A DNA stretch of 64,000 nt from Cryptomeria japonica (Eukaryota; Streptophyta; Pinopsida; Cupressales; Cupressaceae): contig NC_081405.1 of NCBI RefSeq assembly GCF_030272615.1, positions 308,178,014 through 308,242,013 of the forward strand, written 5' to 3'. The notes beneath the pieces were generated by a model. It ran no database searches. It was not told where the DNA came from and saw nothing but the letters and a program-made list of their open reading frames with translations. Below, in pieces: positions 34,021 through 46,523 of the stretch (its first letter is position 1; each line of letters opens with the position of its first letter). A program made the position numbers and the translations under genes.

Positions 34021-36050
34021 ACCTCATACTAGATCAAAATTTGTGTCGTATGAGTCTATTTCTTGCAAATTATTTACTCGTACTAAGCATAATTTTATGT
34101 CATATGCGCTGGTTTTGGCTTGTGTGAGAGATCTAAATTTGTGTCATACTAATTGGAAATCTGTGTTGTACGAGTCTTTGGCTCTGTGATTTTTAACAGA
34201 CTACATTTTAGGGTTTTTCTGATTCTAATCTAAAATTTTCTATCACTAACTCTGATTTGTTTATGAGATGTTTGCAGCCTAACTCTTTTCTATAGGACTC
34301 TTGTCAAAGATACACTTGTCAAAGACAAATTCAAAACACAGTCATGATTACTAATGGATCTATTTTGCAAGTTTCCTAAGGATTCAACAAAAACTTTGTG
34401 TATTATTTAAGATTTTTAGGCACATTTCAATTTGGGCTTAAAGAAATGAACAACTTATATATCTTGTGTGTTTGTGATGATAGGCGAGTATGCTCTCACC
34501 TTTCTTAGGTGATCAGAAAGCTAGACTCATCTTTTGCTTTCATTAGTGCATTTCTTTAGCAGGCCTGCCCTCCCAAGGAGTAATAACTCTTAGCCCTTAA
34601 GGTCGGTGAGAGGGGAACAACCTAAGTGGGAATGGCTAATGCCAAGTAATCCAACCCACTATAAAATAAAAGCAACGACAGTGTTTGGGAATAGCTCTCC
34701 TCCGTACCTTTGGGTATATCAAACCTTGGTTTTCAAGACTGGGAGGCCTCTTAATTGCATTTATACCCCAACGCATCGAACGGATCCCTTACTAGTGCCA
34801 GTTAAAATAGAAGCTACCCAATTCACCTTCAAAAGGGTGATAATCTTTGTGCAAGAGAGATAGTAACTCTCCCAAGACACTTGCCATATCGTGCCTCCAT
34901 TAGCGTTTGGAGTCAGATAATACAACATTGAGAATCCATTGTGTGAGACTCAGTAGCCATATTCTGATTAGCTATTGGGTGTGTACCTAAGTCAACAAGC
35001 AAAGGTTTTGATTCTCAACCAACTTCCTTAGGGTTTCGCATGCTTGGAGTCACTTATCACATCATGTGTTTGTTGTGTATTCATCCCTAAATCGACAAAT
35101 CAGACATCTAAAAACTGGAAGACATAAGCAAAACATTAAACTTAAGTTATAAAAAATTCAACCAAACAAACATTTTTTTATCTATGTCTGGTTATCTGTC
35201 GTACGAGTTAGGATCTCTGTTGTACGAGCTTGTTTGCATAAAATCTCATGTCATGCTACACAACATTATGTGTCGTACGAGTCAGCTATTTTATCGTATT
35301 GTTCATAAAAGTGTGTCGTATGAGTTTCTTCTTTTTACATGAAAACTTTTGCTTTGTCATACAGACTCATATCTTGTGTCATTCTAAGCTGCATATCCTG
35401 TCATATGAAACCCTGCATTTGTCAATCTAGAGCTGTGTCTAGCATGCCTATTTCAGATTTATCATTTCTGCTTGATCAATTTGCAGTAAACATAAACACC
35501 TGTTATCTATCAATCTGTGCTTAAATTGTCTCCTTAGTTCTCTTGGTCAAAGTTATCACCCATCAAAATTAGACTCTAGAAGATAAACACCTTAATATTT
35601 TCAAGTGCTCACCCCCAACAAGTTCAAGATCTAAACATCTCAAAGTGTATTATCACCATCTTTGATAAACTGATCACTCAAACATAGTTTCTCATCAGGA
35701 TCAATCATCCTTTATCACGAAACTGAAACGTTTGGTCAGGATAACCTTGTCCCACATCGTAGGATATATCGTTCCTACTAGACTTGGTTCTTATCAAATC
35801 ACCATCATTGCACTCCTAAACCGAAGATCGAAAAACTTGCAAACTTTTAAACACTTTAATTCTCCTTTAGTGTCATATCACTCTATTGCCTTGAAATTGA
35901 CTATTGATCACTTACCCAAAACAACCTTTTGGACAATCAAATCCCTACAAAATAACACATGTGTATGCCCATTCTAACTAGAGCTCAGAAACGAAGGATC
36001 GTAGAAACACTGAAATCGAAACATTAAAAACATTTGAAGAGCATATAACC
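34021..36050 (+). other. Element C untranslated leader
   Basis: 2 kb before gag without coding. It contains many variants of a TGTCGTACGAGT word (34030-34180 and 35190-35420). A long leader is usual in Tat/Ogre elements. The PBS expected at its start has been deleted. Confidence 0.7.
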
Positions 36051-37931
36051 ATGGAACATGAAGAGGAAATATAAGTTGAAGAAGAAATAATAGAACAAAA
36101 CATCAGAGACATCAAGAAAGATCCCCAATTTGACAAATTTATGCAGAAATTGTTGGAGGAAGAAAAAGAAAAATACTTTCTAATGCTAGCCCAATCTGGT
36201 GCTACACTTCCCTAGGATTTTTATGTGAATAAATTGACATAAAATAAAAGTGACCCTCCCCCTAATAACGAACAATATGAGGACATCTTTGGTCTCCGCA
36301 TGAATGACACATCAATTCCCAATAACACCAGGACCAATGAAGAAGCCAACATACCTAGAAGAGATGAAGTATAAATCCTGAATAATATTCAATTTAATGA
36401 GGATACAAGAAGAGATAGAGATAAAACAAGAAGAGATCCCAATCCTCCTAGAATGCAAAATCATGGTCATACAAGAACAAATCATGTTGATAATCTTATC
36501 ATGACTCTCACACAGCAACTGCAAGCAATGCAAACACAAATCCAAGAGATGCAAAGAGGAAATGTTAGATGATACTCACTTCAAGAAATCTATCCTTATC
36601 CTTTTGACAGAAATCTAAACATGATACCATTTCCTATAGGTTTTGAAACCCCAAGATATGAGAAATATGATGGAAGAACTGACCCTCAAGATCATATATG
36701 AGAATTTTGCATAATGAGTATCGAGTTTGCACATGAGCATACCTACTTAATGAGACTATTTCCGAAAAGCTTAACTGGACTAGCTATGGAATGGTTCTCC
36801 AAACTTACACCTGGAATCAGATCATTTTCAGAGTTGGTGGATAAGTTTGTTTCACAATACTCCTACAACATACAACACGAAGTAACAATGCTATACCTAT
36901 GTAATACTAAACAAAAAAGCAGAGAACCCTTCATGACATTCTTACAATGATGGAGATGCCTAGCATCATGGTATCCTCGTACATTGCCAAAGTACGAAAA
37001 AATGGACATATACATTGACAACTTAAATGATCAAAAGAGTTATTACTTAAAAATGCAAGGAAATCAAAGCTTTGGAAAAATGGTTGACAATGGAATCAGA
37101 ATGGAAGAAGCCATGATAAAGAAGGTTGAGTTAAAAATATACAAAGAAGGAGTCCATCCTCCTAACAACAACAATAATAACAACAATCACGATGATAAGC
37201 CAAAGTTTTGGAATAGAAATCGAAATATCGTCAATGATGGAATAGTAGATAACAATAATGTGCAACCAAAGCAACCAGTTTTCAATTTATCTACTCACTC
37301 AGCAGCAGCTCAACAAAACAACAATCACCAAAGAGAAACCATCAAAACTTTCTTTCGAAGATAATTCACAAACATTGGTGAACCCCTTGGATTAGCACTA
37401 AAGACACTTCTCACAAACAAATTGATCACTTTACCAGAAGAAAGGAACTACGAACCTCAAATCAAACTACCTTGGTGAAACGATAATCAGTATTGTGATT
37501 TCCATCGAAACAAGGGACATCTCATAGATAATTGTTAAAGGTTGAAACATGTCATACAAGACTTAATTGATAATGGCATAATAACTATGGATGGACATAC
37601 AACAAATGAATCTCATACCACCCTTAAAACTTTGCTTCCAAACTATGAGAAAGGTGAGTCATCAACAACAAATAATGATAAGGGTAAAGAAAAGGTAAAC
37701 TGTGCTCATACATATGACAACGTAGTGAATGTGATTGTAGTTAAAGAAAAACAAAATCAAGAACATGCTTGGGCTATCACAAGAAGCAAAGCTAAAGTTG
37801 TTTTTCTAGGTCCTACAACAAACACATCATCCACTACAACAAAACAATACAATCTAGTGGGACAATTTCAGAAAACACCTGCACAAATATCCATCTTGGA
37901 GCTTTTAAAACTTTCACCCGCATATAAATAA
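36051..37931 (+). pseudogene. Element C gag
   Basis: ATG 36051 lies in the same frame as all gag and pol pieces up to 41867; an upstream in-frame stretch from 35980 could hold an older start. The central part matches plant retrotransposon Gag: a YDGRTDPQDHI segment (36670-36700), MRLFPKSLTGLAMEWFSKL, then FVSQYSYNIQ. A C-terminal CDFHRNKGHLIDNC knuckle-like motif sits near 37495-37540, typical of Tat/Athila-type Gag. Stops interrupt it; those in CATATATGAGAA and CAATGATGG are TGA at positions where CGA (Arg) would be usual. An N/Q-rich stretch lies near 37165-37330. Confidence 0.85.
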
Positions 37932-39480
37932 ATTATTGAACGAGCATTAGTAGATACAACCGTATCCAAAGATCTTGATATCAATCAATTCCAAACCATG
38001 GTGGGACACCTCACATCCCCTCATTTCTTATCATTTAATGAAGAAGACGACATGTCCTTGCAACACCCTCACAATGCTCCCTTACATATTGAAGTCCTTA
38101 TTCACAAAACGTGAGTCAAGCGTGTTCTAATAGATGGTGGAGCTGGCCTAAATATTTGCTCATTGAGTCTTGTTCGTGCCTTAGGATATTCAGAAGATGC
38201 AGTTGATGTTTGGAAAAGGATCACTATAAAAGCCTATGATGAAGAAGAACGTTCCTCCAAGGGAATTGTTATACTACCAATCAGAGTGGGACCTCTACAA
38301 AAAGACATAGCATGCTAATTTCTAGACTTGGACCTATCATATAATGTGCTCCTAGGGAGACCATGGATACATGACTTGCAAGCTGGCCCATCAACTTATC
38401 ATCACTGTGTCAAATTTACCTATGAAGGACAAGAAATCACAATATCTACAGATGCAAATCCATTCCAATATTGCAGCAATCTAAAAATGGGTCAGGAAGT
38501 AATTGTTCCTTATAATAGGGAAGCAACATCTTCGAGCACACAATCCAAGGAAAAATCATTTGCCTCTATTTTGTCAAGTATGGAAAAACAAATGCTGCTA
38601 AGAGATCGAGGGAACAAAGAATATTCAATATCACAATTACCACTTTCTCCTAAATCCTTGGGAAAACCATCAAACTCTAAACAACAACCAATTGTGAAGC
38701 ATCTTCCAATATTTGATGGAGCATTCATTAGTGCTAGAACCTTATCAGAGGAAACAAAAGACAAAGATGTGCTACAATGGCTATACAAAGATAAAGAAGT
38801 TCAACAAAAGGTCAACAATGTTAGAATACCTATAGAAAAATATGGAAAAGGATTCAACATTCTCAAAAGAATGGGAAATATTGGAACAAGCCCTATAGGA
38901 AAAAGAAAAGAAGGTATCTCAAAACCTATTCAGCCTCATACTCAGTAGACTACAGACAAAATAGGTTTAGGGTATGGACAAGTCACTCTACTGGAAGACA
39001 CATCTTTTAGTCAACAACAAGAGAAATATGAAAACATACAAGAACAACTGGCAATTTAAAGGGAATAAAAATCAGCTAAGCAACAAGCACAAGCAAACAC
39101 AAAGTGGCAAAAGAAGCAAGCTCCAAATCAAAAAGAGAAACAAACTAAAAACATCTCTCAAGCAACATTAAATCTCAATCAAAGTAAACATGAGCCTAGT
39201 ACTAATCTAGGAGAACTCATAGAAAAGTTGACAAAACTCAATCTCAGTCCTGAAGAGGTTGAATATGAAAGAAGGAAAAGTATATCCAGAAAAGCAGAAG
39301 AAATGTTATATGACCAAATCTGTAGATTGTAGGTTGCTAGTGATATAGATTCTAATGAATGTGAATGGGATTCATATCACTTTGAAGAATTAGCTGAAGA
39401 AAAATGATTTAAAGGAGATGTAGAAGTCGATGTAGTTCACACGTATATAGGACAAACGTCAGGAACTAGTTCACTTGAAT
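37932..39480 (+). pseudogene. Element C aspartic protease region
   Basis: Active-site motif LIDGGAGLNICSLSLVRALG (about 38127-38186), with the Asp kept and Gly-Ala in place of Ser/Thr-Gly. Then YNVLLGRPWIHDLQAGPSTY (38340 onward), the usual C-terminal half of plant gypsy proteases. A TAA sits just before it at a likely former CAA. 38480-39480 is a poorly conserved charged linker. Confidence 0.85.
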
Positions 39481-39491
39481 TAGAATCACAT

Positions 39492-40097
39492 TTGACTAAC
39501 TTGGACTTAACCGAAGGCAATCAGGAACTTCTTACGCAAGATAGTTCTAATGAGAGTACCATTCTAGACATCAACACACCTATTGAAAACTTTGATACAT
39601 CCATCATGACCCTTGAAACCCTTGAAACATCCCAACCTGAAGATCCCTTACCTCTAATCCACCTCGAGCTTATTTATTGGGAAAATGAAGGACATACTAC
39701 CATCGATACCTTTCTAAATGACCATGCCATATCTATATATCTTAATGCAATTGAACCTATAACAACTCTCACCAGGAATGTTAGCAACGCATCTTCTAGT
39801 CAAGTGGGTGCCAAATCTCCTAGTCACAAAAGTGAAAGTAAAGAAAATAATATCAGGTCTAATGCTGAATACCATTTATTGGCAACATTAGACCAGAAAA
39901 AAGTAAAAACAAAGGATTCATCTAACGGTGAAAACCTCCTCGAGGCACCAGAAGATGGGAGATTTGATACTTTACCTGATCACTATCAAGAAAGGTCATC
40001 CATCTTGATCGAACCGACAGAGACAATTAACATTGGCACAACAGAACAACCAAAGATTCTTCATCCAACAACATCTCTATCAGAGGTAGAAATGTAA
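39492..40097 (+). pseudogene. Element C acidic linker between protease and RT
   Basis: 201 codons, rich in T, E, S and N, with no recognised domain. Same frame as gag and RT, so part of one polyprotein. It ends at TAA 40095-40097, shortly before the RT domain. Confidence 0.6.
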
Positions 40098-40139
40098 CAA
40101 TATGTAGAATTCTTAAAACAAAGGCAAATCAATTTTGCC

Positions 40140-41400
40140 TTGTCATATGCAAATATGCCAGGGTTAGATCCAAAGCTTATTATGCATCACTTAAATGTTA
40201 GTCCAGGAGCCAAACTAGTCAAACAAAAGTTAAGGAAAATGCATCCTCATAATGCTCTCCTAGTCAAGGCAGAACTAAAGAAATTACTGGATGTAGGATT
40301 CATCAGACCTGTAGCATATCCTCAAAGGGTATCCAACATCGTTCCTATTTCAAAACCAGATAAAAGCATCATAATATGCACAAACTTCAGAGATCTTAAT
40401 AACGCATGTCCAAAGGATGACATTCCTTTGCCTAACATCAACATCATTGTAGATTTAACAACTAGACACTCCCTGTTTTCTCTACTGGATGGTTTCTCCA
40501 GATACAATCAGATCAAAATAGCACCCGAAGATCAAGAAAAGACATCTTTCACATGCCCATGGGGTCCTTTTTGCTGGAACATCATGCCTTTTGGATTAAA
40601 GAACGCAGGTGCTACATATCAAAGAGCTATGACAACTATATTTCATGACATGATGCATACATTCATGGAAGACTATGTGGAAGACATATTAGCTAAATGA
40701 TACAATAGAGAAGAAAATATAGAGATACTAGAAAAGATCTTTGACAAGTTAGAACAATACAAGCTAAGGCTAAACCCTAAGAAATGTGTCTTTGGTGTCA
40801 TTTCAGGAAAGCTATTGGGATATATTGTTTCAACAAGAGGAATTGAAGTAGATCCAGCTAAGGTTAAAGCAATCATGGAAATGGCATGTCCCAAGAATAT
40901 TGGTCAACTAAGATCACTACAAGGAAGACTCCAGTCCATCAGTAGATTTGTGGCTCAACTAGCAGATAAATGTCAACCATTTACTCACCTATTGCACAAA
41001 CATGTTAATTTCAAATGGGACCATCAATGTGAAGAAGCATTCAACAAGATCAAGGCATATCTCATGCAACCACCTGTTATAATGTCACCAATTCTAGGAA
41101 AGCCATTATTACTTTATGTATCAACTACTGAAACATCATTGGGAGTTTTTCTTGCACAAGAAGATAAGGAAGGAAAAGAACGAGCCATCTACTATATCAG
41201 TAGAACACTAGTAGGATATGAGGTTAACTATTCATCAACAGAAAAAGCATGCTTGGCAGTAGTTTTTGCTTCTCAAAAACTATGAAACTATATACTATCT
41301 CACTCCATCAAGTTAATAGCTAAAATCGATCCTCTAAAGTATTTTCTCAACAAAGCAAAATTGATAGGATGACTAGCAAAATGGATCATGATTCTAAGCA
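40140..41400 (+). pseudogene. Element C reverse transcriptase and RNase H
   Basis: RT motifs: IICTNFRDLNNACPKDDIPL, LLDGFSRYNQIKIAPEDQEK (first catalytic Asp kept), CWNIMPFGLKNAGATYQRAM, then the YxDD box reads YVED, so one catalytic Asp has become Glu. TGA interrupts after ILAK. RNase H follows from about 40990 (FNKIKAYLMQPPVIMSPILG, LLLYVSTTETSLGVFLAQED). The stops and the YVED box indicate an inactive copy. Confidence 0.92.
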
Positions 41401-41935
41401 AGTTTGATATTGAATATGTTGACAGAAAATCTATCAAGGGAGAAGTCATCGCAGATCAACTACCAGAAACACCACTTCAAGATGATCATCCTCTACAGAT
41501 TGAATTTCCTGATGCTGATATCCTAACAGTCACATCAAAAACATGGCAACTATACTTTGATGCTTCATATACACAACATGGATCTGGAGCAGTATTTCTA
41601 TTCATCACACCACAAGGGCATACAATCCTGAAAGTATACAAATTAAGCTTTCTATGCACAAACAATATAACAGAATATGAAGTATTAGTTACAAGTATCA
41701 AAATGGCTGTGGAATGGAAAATAAAACAACTTCAAGTCTTTGGAGACTCTCAGCTTGTCATCAATCAAATCGATGATGACTATCAAACAAAAGATGACAA
41801 ACTCATGCCTTACAAAAATATGGTAGATGATTTCAAGAATTATTTTGTAGAAATAACTTTTGAATAGATTCCAAGAAATGACAACAAAGCAACAGATGCC
41901 ATGGCTACACTTGCTTCTCTATTATAGACAGGAAA
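41401..41935 (+). pseudogene. Element C second (archaeal-type) RNase H
   Basis: Follows the first RNase H in the same frame: WQLYFDASYTQHGSGAVFL (Asp), NITEYEVLV (Glu), VFGDSQLVINQI (Asp), and RNDNKATDAMATLASLL (final Asp). All four acidic positions of the RVT_3 type are visible, with a TAG before the last one. A dual RNase H is the signature of Tat-lineage Ty3/gypsy elements. Confidence 0.88.
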
Positions 41936-43293
41936 ATCAAGAGCATTATGAATTCCTGGTTGAAGAGTTGTTTCATCCCGCCTTTAATTGTCTTGATTCC
42001 CAAACCATCTGTCAACTTATTGGACACGATTCCTCCCATTATGGCCAAACTTACACATACATGAAAGATAACATCTTACCTCCTGACTTATCAAAGTACC
42101 AAAAGAGAAACTTTATTTGCCAATCCTCCCATTTTACTCTCATCGCAGATACCCTGTTTAAACAAGGTCCGGACAATACTCTCTTAAGATGTGTTGAACC
42201 AGAAGAATCTGAGGAGGCCTTACAAGAAGTCCATAATGACATTTGTGGCACTCATTCAAGTGGTCTTACCCTTTCGAAAAAAATCATACGCTTGGGCTAT
42301 TATTTACTGACTATGGAACGAGATTCTTTTAAAATAGAAAGAACATGCAAACAATGTCAAATCCATGAGAATTTAATTCATGCACCAACACAAGAACTAC
42401 ATGCTTTAGCAATATTTTGGCCTTTTCGCCAATGGGGTCTTGACTTGGTAGGAAAGATAAATCCTTCTTCATCTAATGGACATAAATTCATCCTTGTAGC
42501 TACAAAATATTTTACAAAATGGATTGAAGTTGTACCTCTCATCAACATCACCAGAAAACAAATTGCTACATTTATCCTGAATTACATCATTTATTGCTAT
42601 GGAATACCAATGACCATTATCTCTGATAATGGGCAACCATTCAAGAATCAAGATGTACAAGAGCTATGTGAAAAGTTCAAAATCCAGCACAGATTCTCCA
42701 CACCATATTATCCACAGGGAAATGGGTAGGCAAAAGAATCTAACAAAACTATTCTAAAAATCCTCAAAAAGACAGTGAACAATGCTGGAAAAGATTGGCA
42801 TACTCAACTAAACCCTGCTCTCTGGGCCTACCACACCAGTATCCACACACCAATAGGTGCCATGACTTTCTCTCTTGTATATGGATCAGAAGCCATATTG
42901 CTAATCGAAGTAGAGATACCCTCTCTACGCGTATCACTAAAAGGTCTCATCCCAAATGAAGAACAAAGAATATCTAGACTATAAGAGTTAGAAGTGATCC
43001 ATGAATGAAGACAAAATGCCTTTGATCATCTCAAGAGATATCAGCAAAGAATGTGCCAGAGCTATAATCACAAGGTTAAACCACAAATCTTTCAAGTGGG
43101 AGAACTAGTGCTAAAGGAAAATCCACGCAACCAGGCAAATTGAGAAAAGAAAGGAAAATTTGAACCAAACTAGTTAGGTCCATTTGTGGTCACAACAGTA
43201 TTTGGATCAGGAGAAGATCAGCTATCAACACATGATGAAGATCAACTTGAAGAACCCATCAATAGCATGCACCTGAAGAAATTTTATGTCTGA
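41936..43293 (+). pseudogene. Element C integrase
   Basis: Reading moves to another frame near 41930. HHCC zinc region: VHNDICGTHSSG ... CKQCQIH (42228-42366). Core: WGLDLVGKI (first Asp), TIISDNGQPFKN (second Asp), then the third block reads NG, TAG, AKESNK. The Gln of the usual NGQAE is a stop, and the catalytic Glu position is Lys with a Glu one residue later. The C-terminal part reaches TGA 43291-43293, with further TAG/TGA stops. No chromodomain is seen, as expected for Tat elements. Confidence 0.9.
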
Positions 43294-45084
43294 AGAAAAA
43301 ATAGTGAAAAATTAAAAAAAAAAAAAATAATGAAAAATCAGAAAAAATAAAAAACTGTGAAAAATTAGAAAAATCCTTAAAAGTGAAAAAGAAAAAAGAA
43401 AGAAAAAAATTAAATATCAGAAAAAGTGCAATAAAAACAGATGGTGAAAACTTGGCAAACAGGCGCTATCGGTCTGCTAGCTCTTCCATCTATTAGTTTA
43501 TGCATCCTTCCGCTTTTATTCATTTTACATCAACGCTATCCATATCCATCATAAGCCTTTGTACATACACAAACATCTCAGGTGGCTTCTTACCATGGTT
43601 TGGACCATTAGATATATCATAATGACTTTGTTTTTAGGCTTGGGGCAAAATCCTACACATAGCTGGGGGCAAAACTCTTGATCATTTTGAGCCTAATCAA
43701 ACAAGTAGACCAAACAGTTAGACAAGTCTTATCAAGCGAAAACTGAGACACATCCAACATTGAACACGAGATCAAACTATCAACTATCAAGCTATCACGA
43801 AGTCAATCTAAGCACATCACACACTTTTCAGTGGATAATATCTTTTTGGATAATGATTTTAACATGATTGTTCAATTTTTCTATATTGTTTTTCGCTATC
43901 ATGATTTCTGAGTGACTCTAGGATGTCTTTGACTAGAGGAACAAGGAAGAAGCATGATATTTTTCTTGTCTATTGTCTGAAAATTAATCATTAATATGTG
44001 CAAATTTGTCTCGAGACATGATCATCAGAATATCATTGAAGACATTTCCAATTTGCATATTGAATTGATTAATACTTCCTGTTTTATGCAAGCAACACTC
44101 AGGTCATCTCGGTTCAATTATACCTCGATGCTTGTGCTAAATTTCTATATCAAAATCCTGGAAAGAAGTGCTCAGGTCATCATGGTTTAATTATACCATC
44201 GATGTTTGCACTCACTTCCCATATTTCAAAAGCTCAATGATGACAAAAATGCAAAATAATCCAGTGACTAGTCTGGTCATAGCTTTGCATTCCATTGCAT
44301 TTCATTGCATTTTAGCTTGCATTTCATTCTTGCATGGGATCATAAAAGCTCCTCTTATCCAAGGTTAAATCTATCACATAAATCATCAAGTATCATCATA
44401 AGTGTATCCGCAATCAAAATGATGACTCATCTCTCTCAGATATTGTCGACCCAACAAAAAATCTTATGCTATCTTTCTCAACAAAATCAACAATCAACAT
44501 ATCCACATATTTCTAAATCTTGAAATCAATAAACTGTCTGTTCTTTATCTAATCAGCCTTATCAAATCAAATCAATCAATCATTCAAACCTAATCCATTC
44601 TGATTATGTCTTATACAGGATGTATCCTTCCTGAAACCAGACGATCTAATTCTGATCATGTCTTATACAAGATGTATCCTTCCTGAAACCAAACATTCTA
44701 ATCATGTCTTATACAGGATGAATCCTTCCTGAAACTAGACGCTTTGATCATCGTTGTCTTATACAGAATGAATCCTTCCTGAAACCAGACTAAATCTAGA
44801 TCTTATCAGCCTAATCAATCAATATTTTTCAATCTTACCAATCTAAGCAATCAAGCTAATCGAAGAACTCACACTTTCATCAAAACACCATTGCAGAAAT
44901 CAAATCAAATCTATCAGGATATCAATCTTGTAAAAACTCCAAAGATCAATTATCTCAATTGATCTCCCGAGGGGGCATCATCGTACCATAACTTAGCAAT
45001 CAAGAGTTGGGGCATCCTATCAAATCAATATCAGCATCAAAATGAGATTATTCTTTGAATCAACGCATCATCACACCTCGCTTC
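43294..45084 (+). other. Element C 3' non-coding region
   Basis: No coding. 43300-43432 is A-rich with repeated gaaaaatt words. 44096-44232 holds two diverged 65-70-bp repeats (ctcaggtcatc...ttaattatacc...cgatg). 44605-44790 holds a four-copy minisatellite. A long non-coding segment after integrase is common in Tat-lineage elements. Confidence 0.7.
44605..44791 (+). repeat. Four-copy minisatellite in element C
   Basis: tcttatacaggatgtatcct, then tcctgaaaccagac, repeated near 44608, 44659, 44705 and 44755 with spacers of 12-20 bp and a few substitutions. Confidence 0.85.
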
Positions 45085-45098
45085 AAAGAGGGGCAAAA
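45085..45098 (+). other. Polypurine tract of element C
   Basis: aaagaggggcaaaa, directly before the TGTATACACC start of the 3' LTR. Confidence 0.88.
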
Positions 45099-46110
45099 TG
45101 TATACACCTAAAAATGGTCTGAAGATAATTAATTAAATAAGCAATTATTTAATTAATCCCCCTCCCTAATTTAATTGAATTCACTAAACAATTTGATTAA
45201 ATTTCCCTTTCATCTACTTATTAATAAATCTAAGGATTTATTTAATAGGTTCATTTCAATAATCCCCTTTAATTAATTAATTCCCTCCATCAAAATCATT
45301 TCTTATAAAATCCTTTAATTAATTAAGATAAATCAAATTAATGAGTTGTTGAGATTAATTAGCCTTTTCCGATTATTTGAATTTCTAAATTCAAATTCTC
45401 CTATCTTCTACCACTCCTAAACCTAACCATTCCTAAACCTAACCCATTCTACCTACCCACCATGTCCCCTTTCATCCAACCTCTTCTAGAACCTTTGTGA
45501 CACTTGTCACTAAGTGTTCCCTTTCATCTAACTCCTTCTGGAAGCCTCTTGACACTTGTCACCATAAAGATGACAAGTGTTCCCTTTAATCCAACCCCTT
45601 TGCCAACTTCCTCCAATTTAACTATTGATATCTTCAAATCAATCTTGACCGTTGATTCTTACCACCTCACCCCTAGCCTTAGAAAATCCTATAAATAGGC
45701 CTCATTTTGAGCAATATGGATCCCCATCTCTCATTTTCATCTTATGCGTTGTTACTATAGGCATCTAGTTTATATCTTATCATTCTTAACAATGTTATCA
45801 TACTCAATTTTAGCTTAATTGCATCTTAATCTTAGTTCATTTTCTAGATAAATCATGAACTCATATAGCTTAATCATGTTGTTCTTGCTAGATCATGCAT
45901 TTTCATCATTAAAATCCTCCATCTAAGTGTAGTCAAGTCACTGGAATATGCATAATTAGATCTAAGAGCATTTTTCATACTCGCATTTACTAGGAGTCAA
46001 TAAGTCGATTAGCTATGGTTTTACATTTTATTGATTTATTTTATTAACCATGCTTGTAATGATTTATTGAGTGTATTGTGTTTGTAGGTACATGTACACT
46101 TCACAAAGCA
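45099..46110 (+). repeat. Element C 3' LTR
   Basis: Begins TGTATACACCTAAAAATGG and probably ends at the CA of cacaaagca (46110), nine bases before the PBS-like motif. TATAAATA at 45690-45697. It carries an 18-bp AT insertion near 45137 relative to the 5' LTR. Confidence 0.85.
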
Positions 46111-46118
46111 TGAAATTT

Positions 46119-46310
46119 TGGCATCCACCGTGGGGCCAGAATCATCACTCTTGGCCTCTTAATCTTCAGCAAACTTCAACTTTGTTTGGCTCTGGTTCAG
46201 AAATTCGTATGAGTTGCCTTTTCAGCTCGTACAAACTTCCTTTCAGCTTTGGATGACACCTCATCCTGACTCATACTAGGTATAATTCTATGTCGTACGA
46301 GCTTGAAATA
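46119..46310 (+). other. PBS and leader sequence lying after element C's 3' LTR
   Basis: TGGCATCCACCGTGGGG at 46119-46135 is the kind of PBS that follows the 5' LTR of plant gypsy elements. The sequence from 46250 (cacctcatcctgactcatac) aligns with C's leader at 34021. This internal sequence on the wrong side of the 3' LTR implies recombination between element copies. Element B sequence resumes near 46311. Confidence 0.75.
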
Positions 46311-46523
46311 AGGGTTTCTCGGTGCTTTATAGCCAAAAAGGTTCTTTAAAACTACATTAAATGCTTGCCGGTAAGCGAAAACTTAACACATCTGCCAGTA
46401 AAGAAGAAATGTATCTTCTCACCATCAACCGAGGGTAGAATGTATGATTTTCAACTTGTTGCAATACCCCCTAAGGATCATTCCTCAGTTAGATGAAGAA
46501 TCTCCTACTGGTGGAGGATTACT

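Larger units (their letters stand above)
33058..46310 (+). mobile_element. Element C: Ty3/gypsy retrotransposon, Tat/Ogre type, defective
   Basis: Plus strand. 5' LTR 33058-34020, leader, gag, protease, RT, RNase H, second RNase H, integrase, 1.8-kb non-coding region, purine tract, 3' LTR 45099-46110. About 200 bp more of leader-type sequence including a PBS follows the 3' LTR. A second, archaeal-type RNase H between RT/RNase H and integrase is the known hallmark of the Tat lineage. It lies in the opposite orientation to its host element B and is the youngest layer of the nest. Numerous stops and at least one frameshift make it dead. Confidence 0.9.

Noticed and set aside
44605-44791. Regular repeats with spacers, CRISPR-like at first sight
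   Set aside because: Only four diverged units with related spacers inside a plant retrotransposon; a minisatellite.
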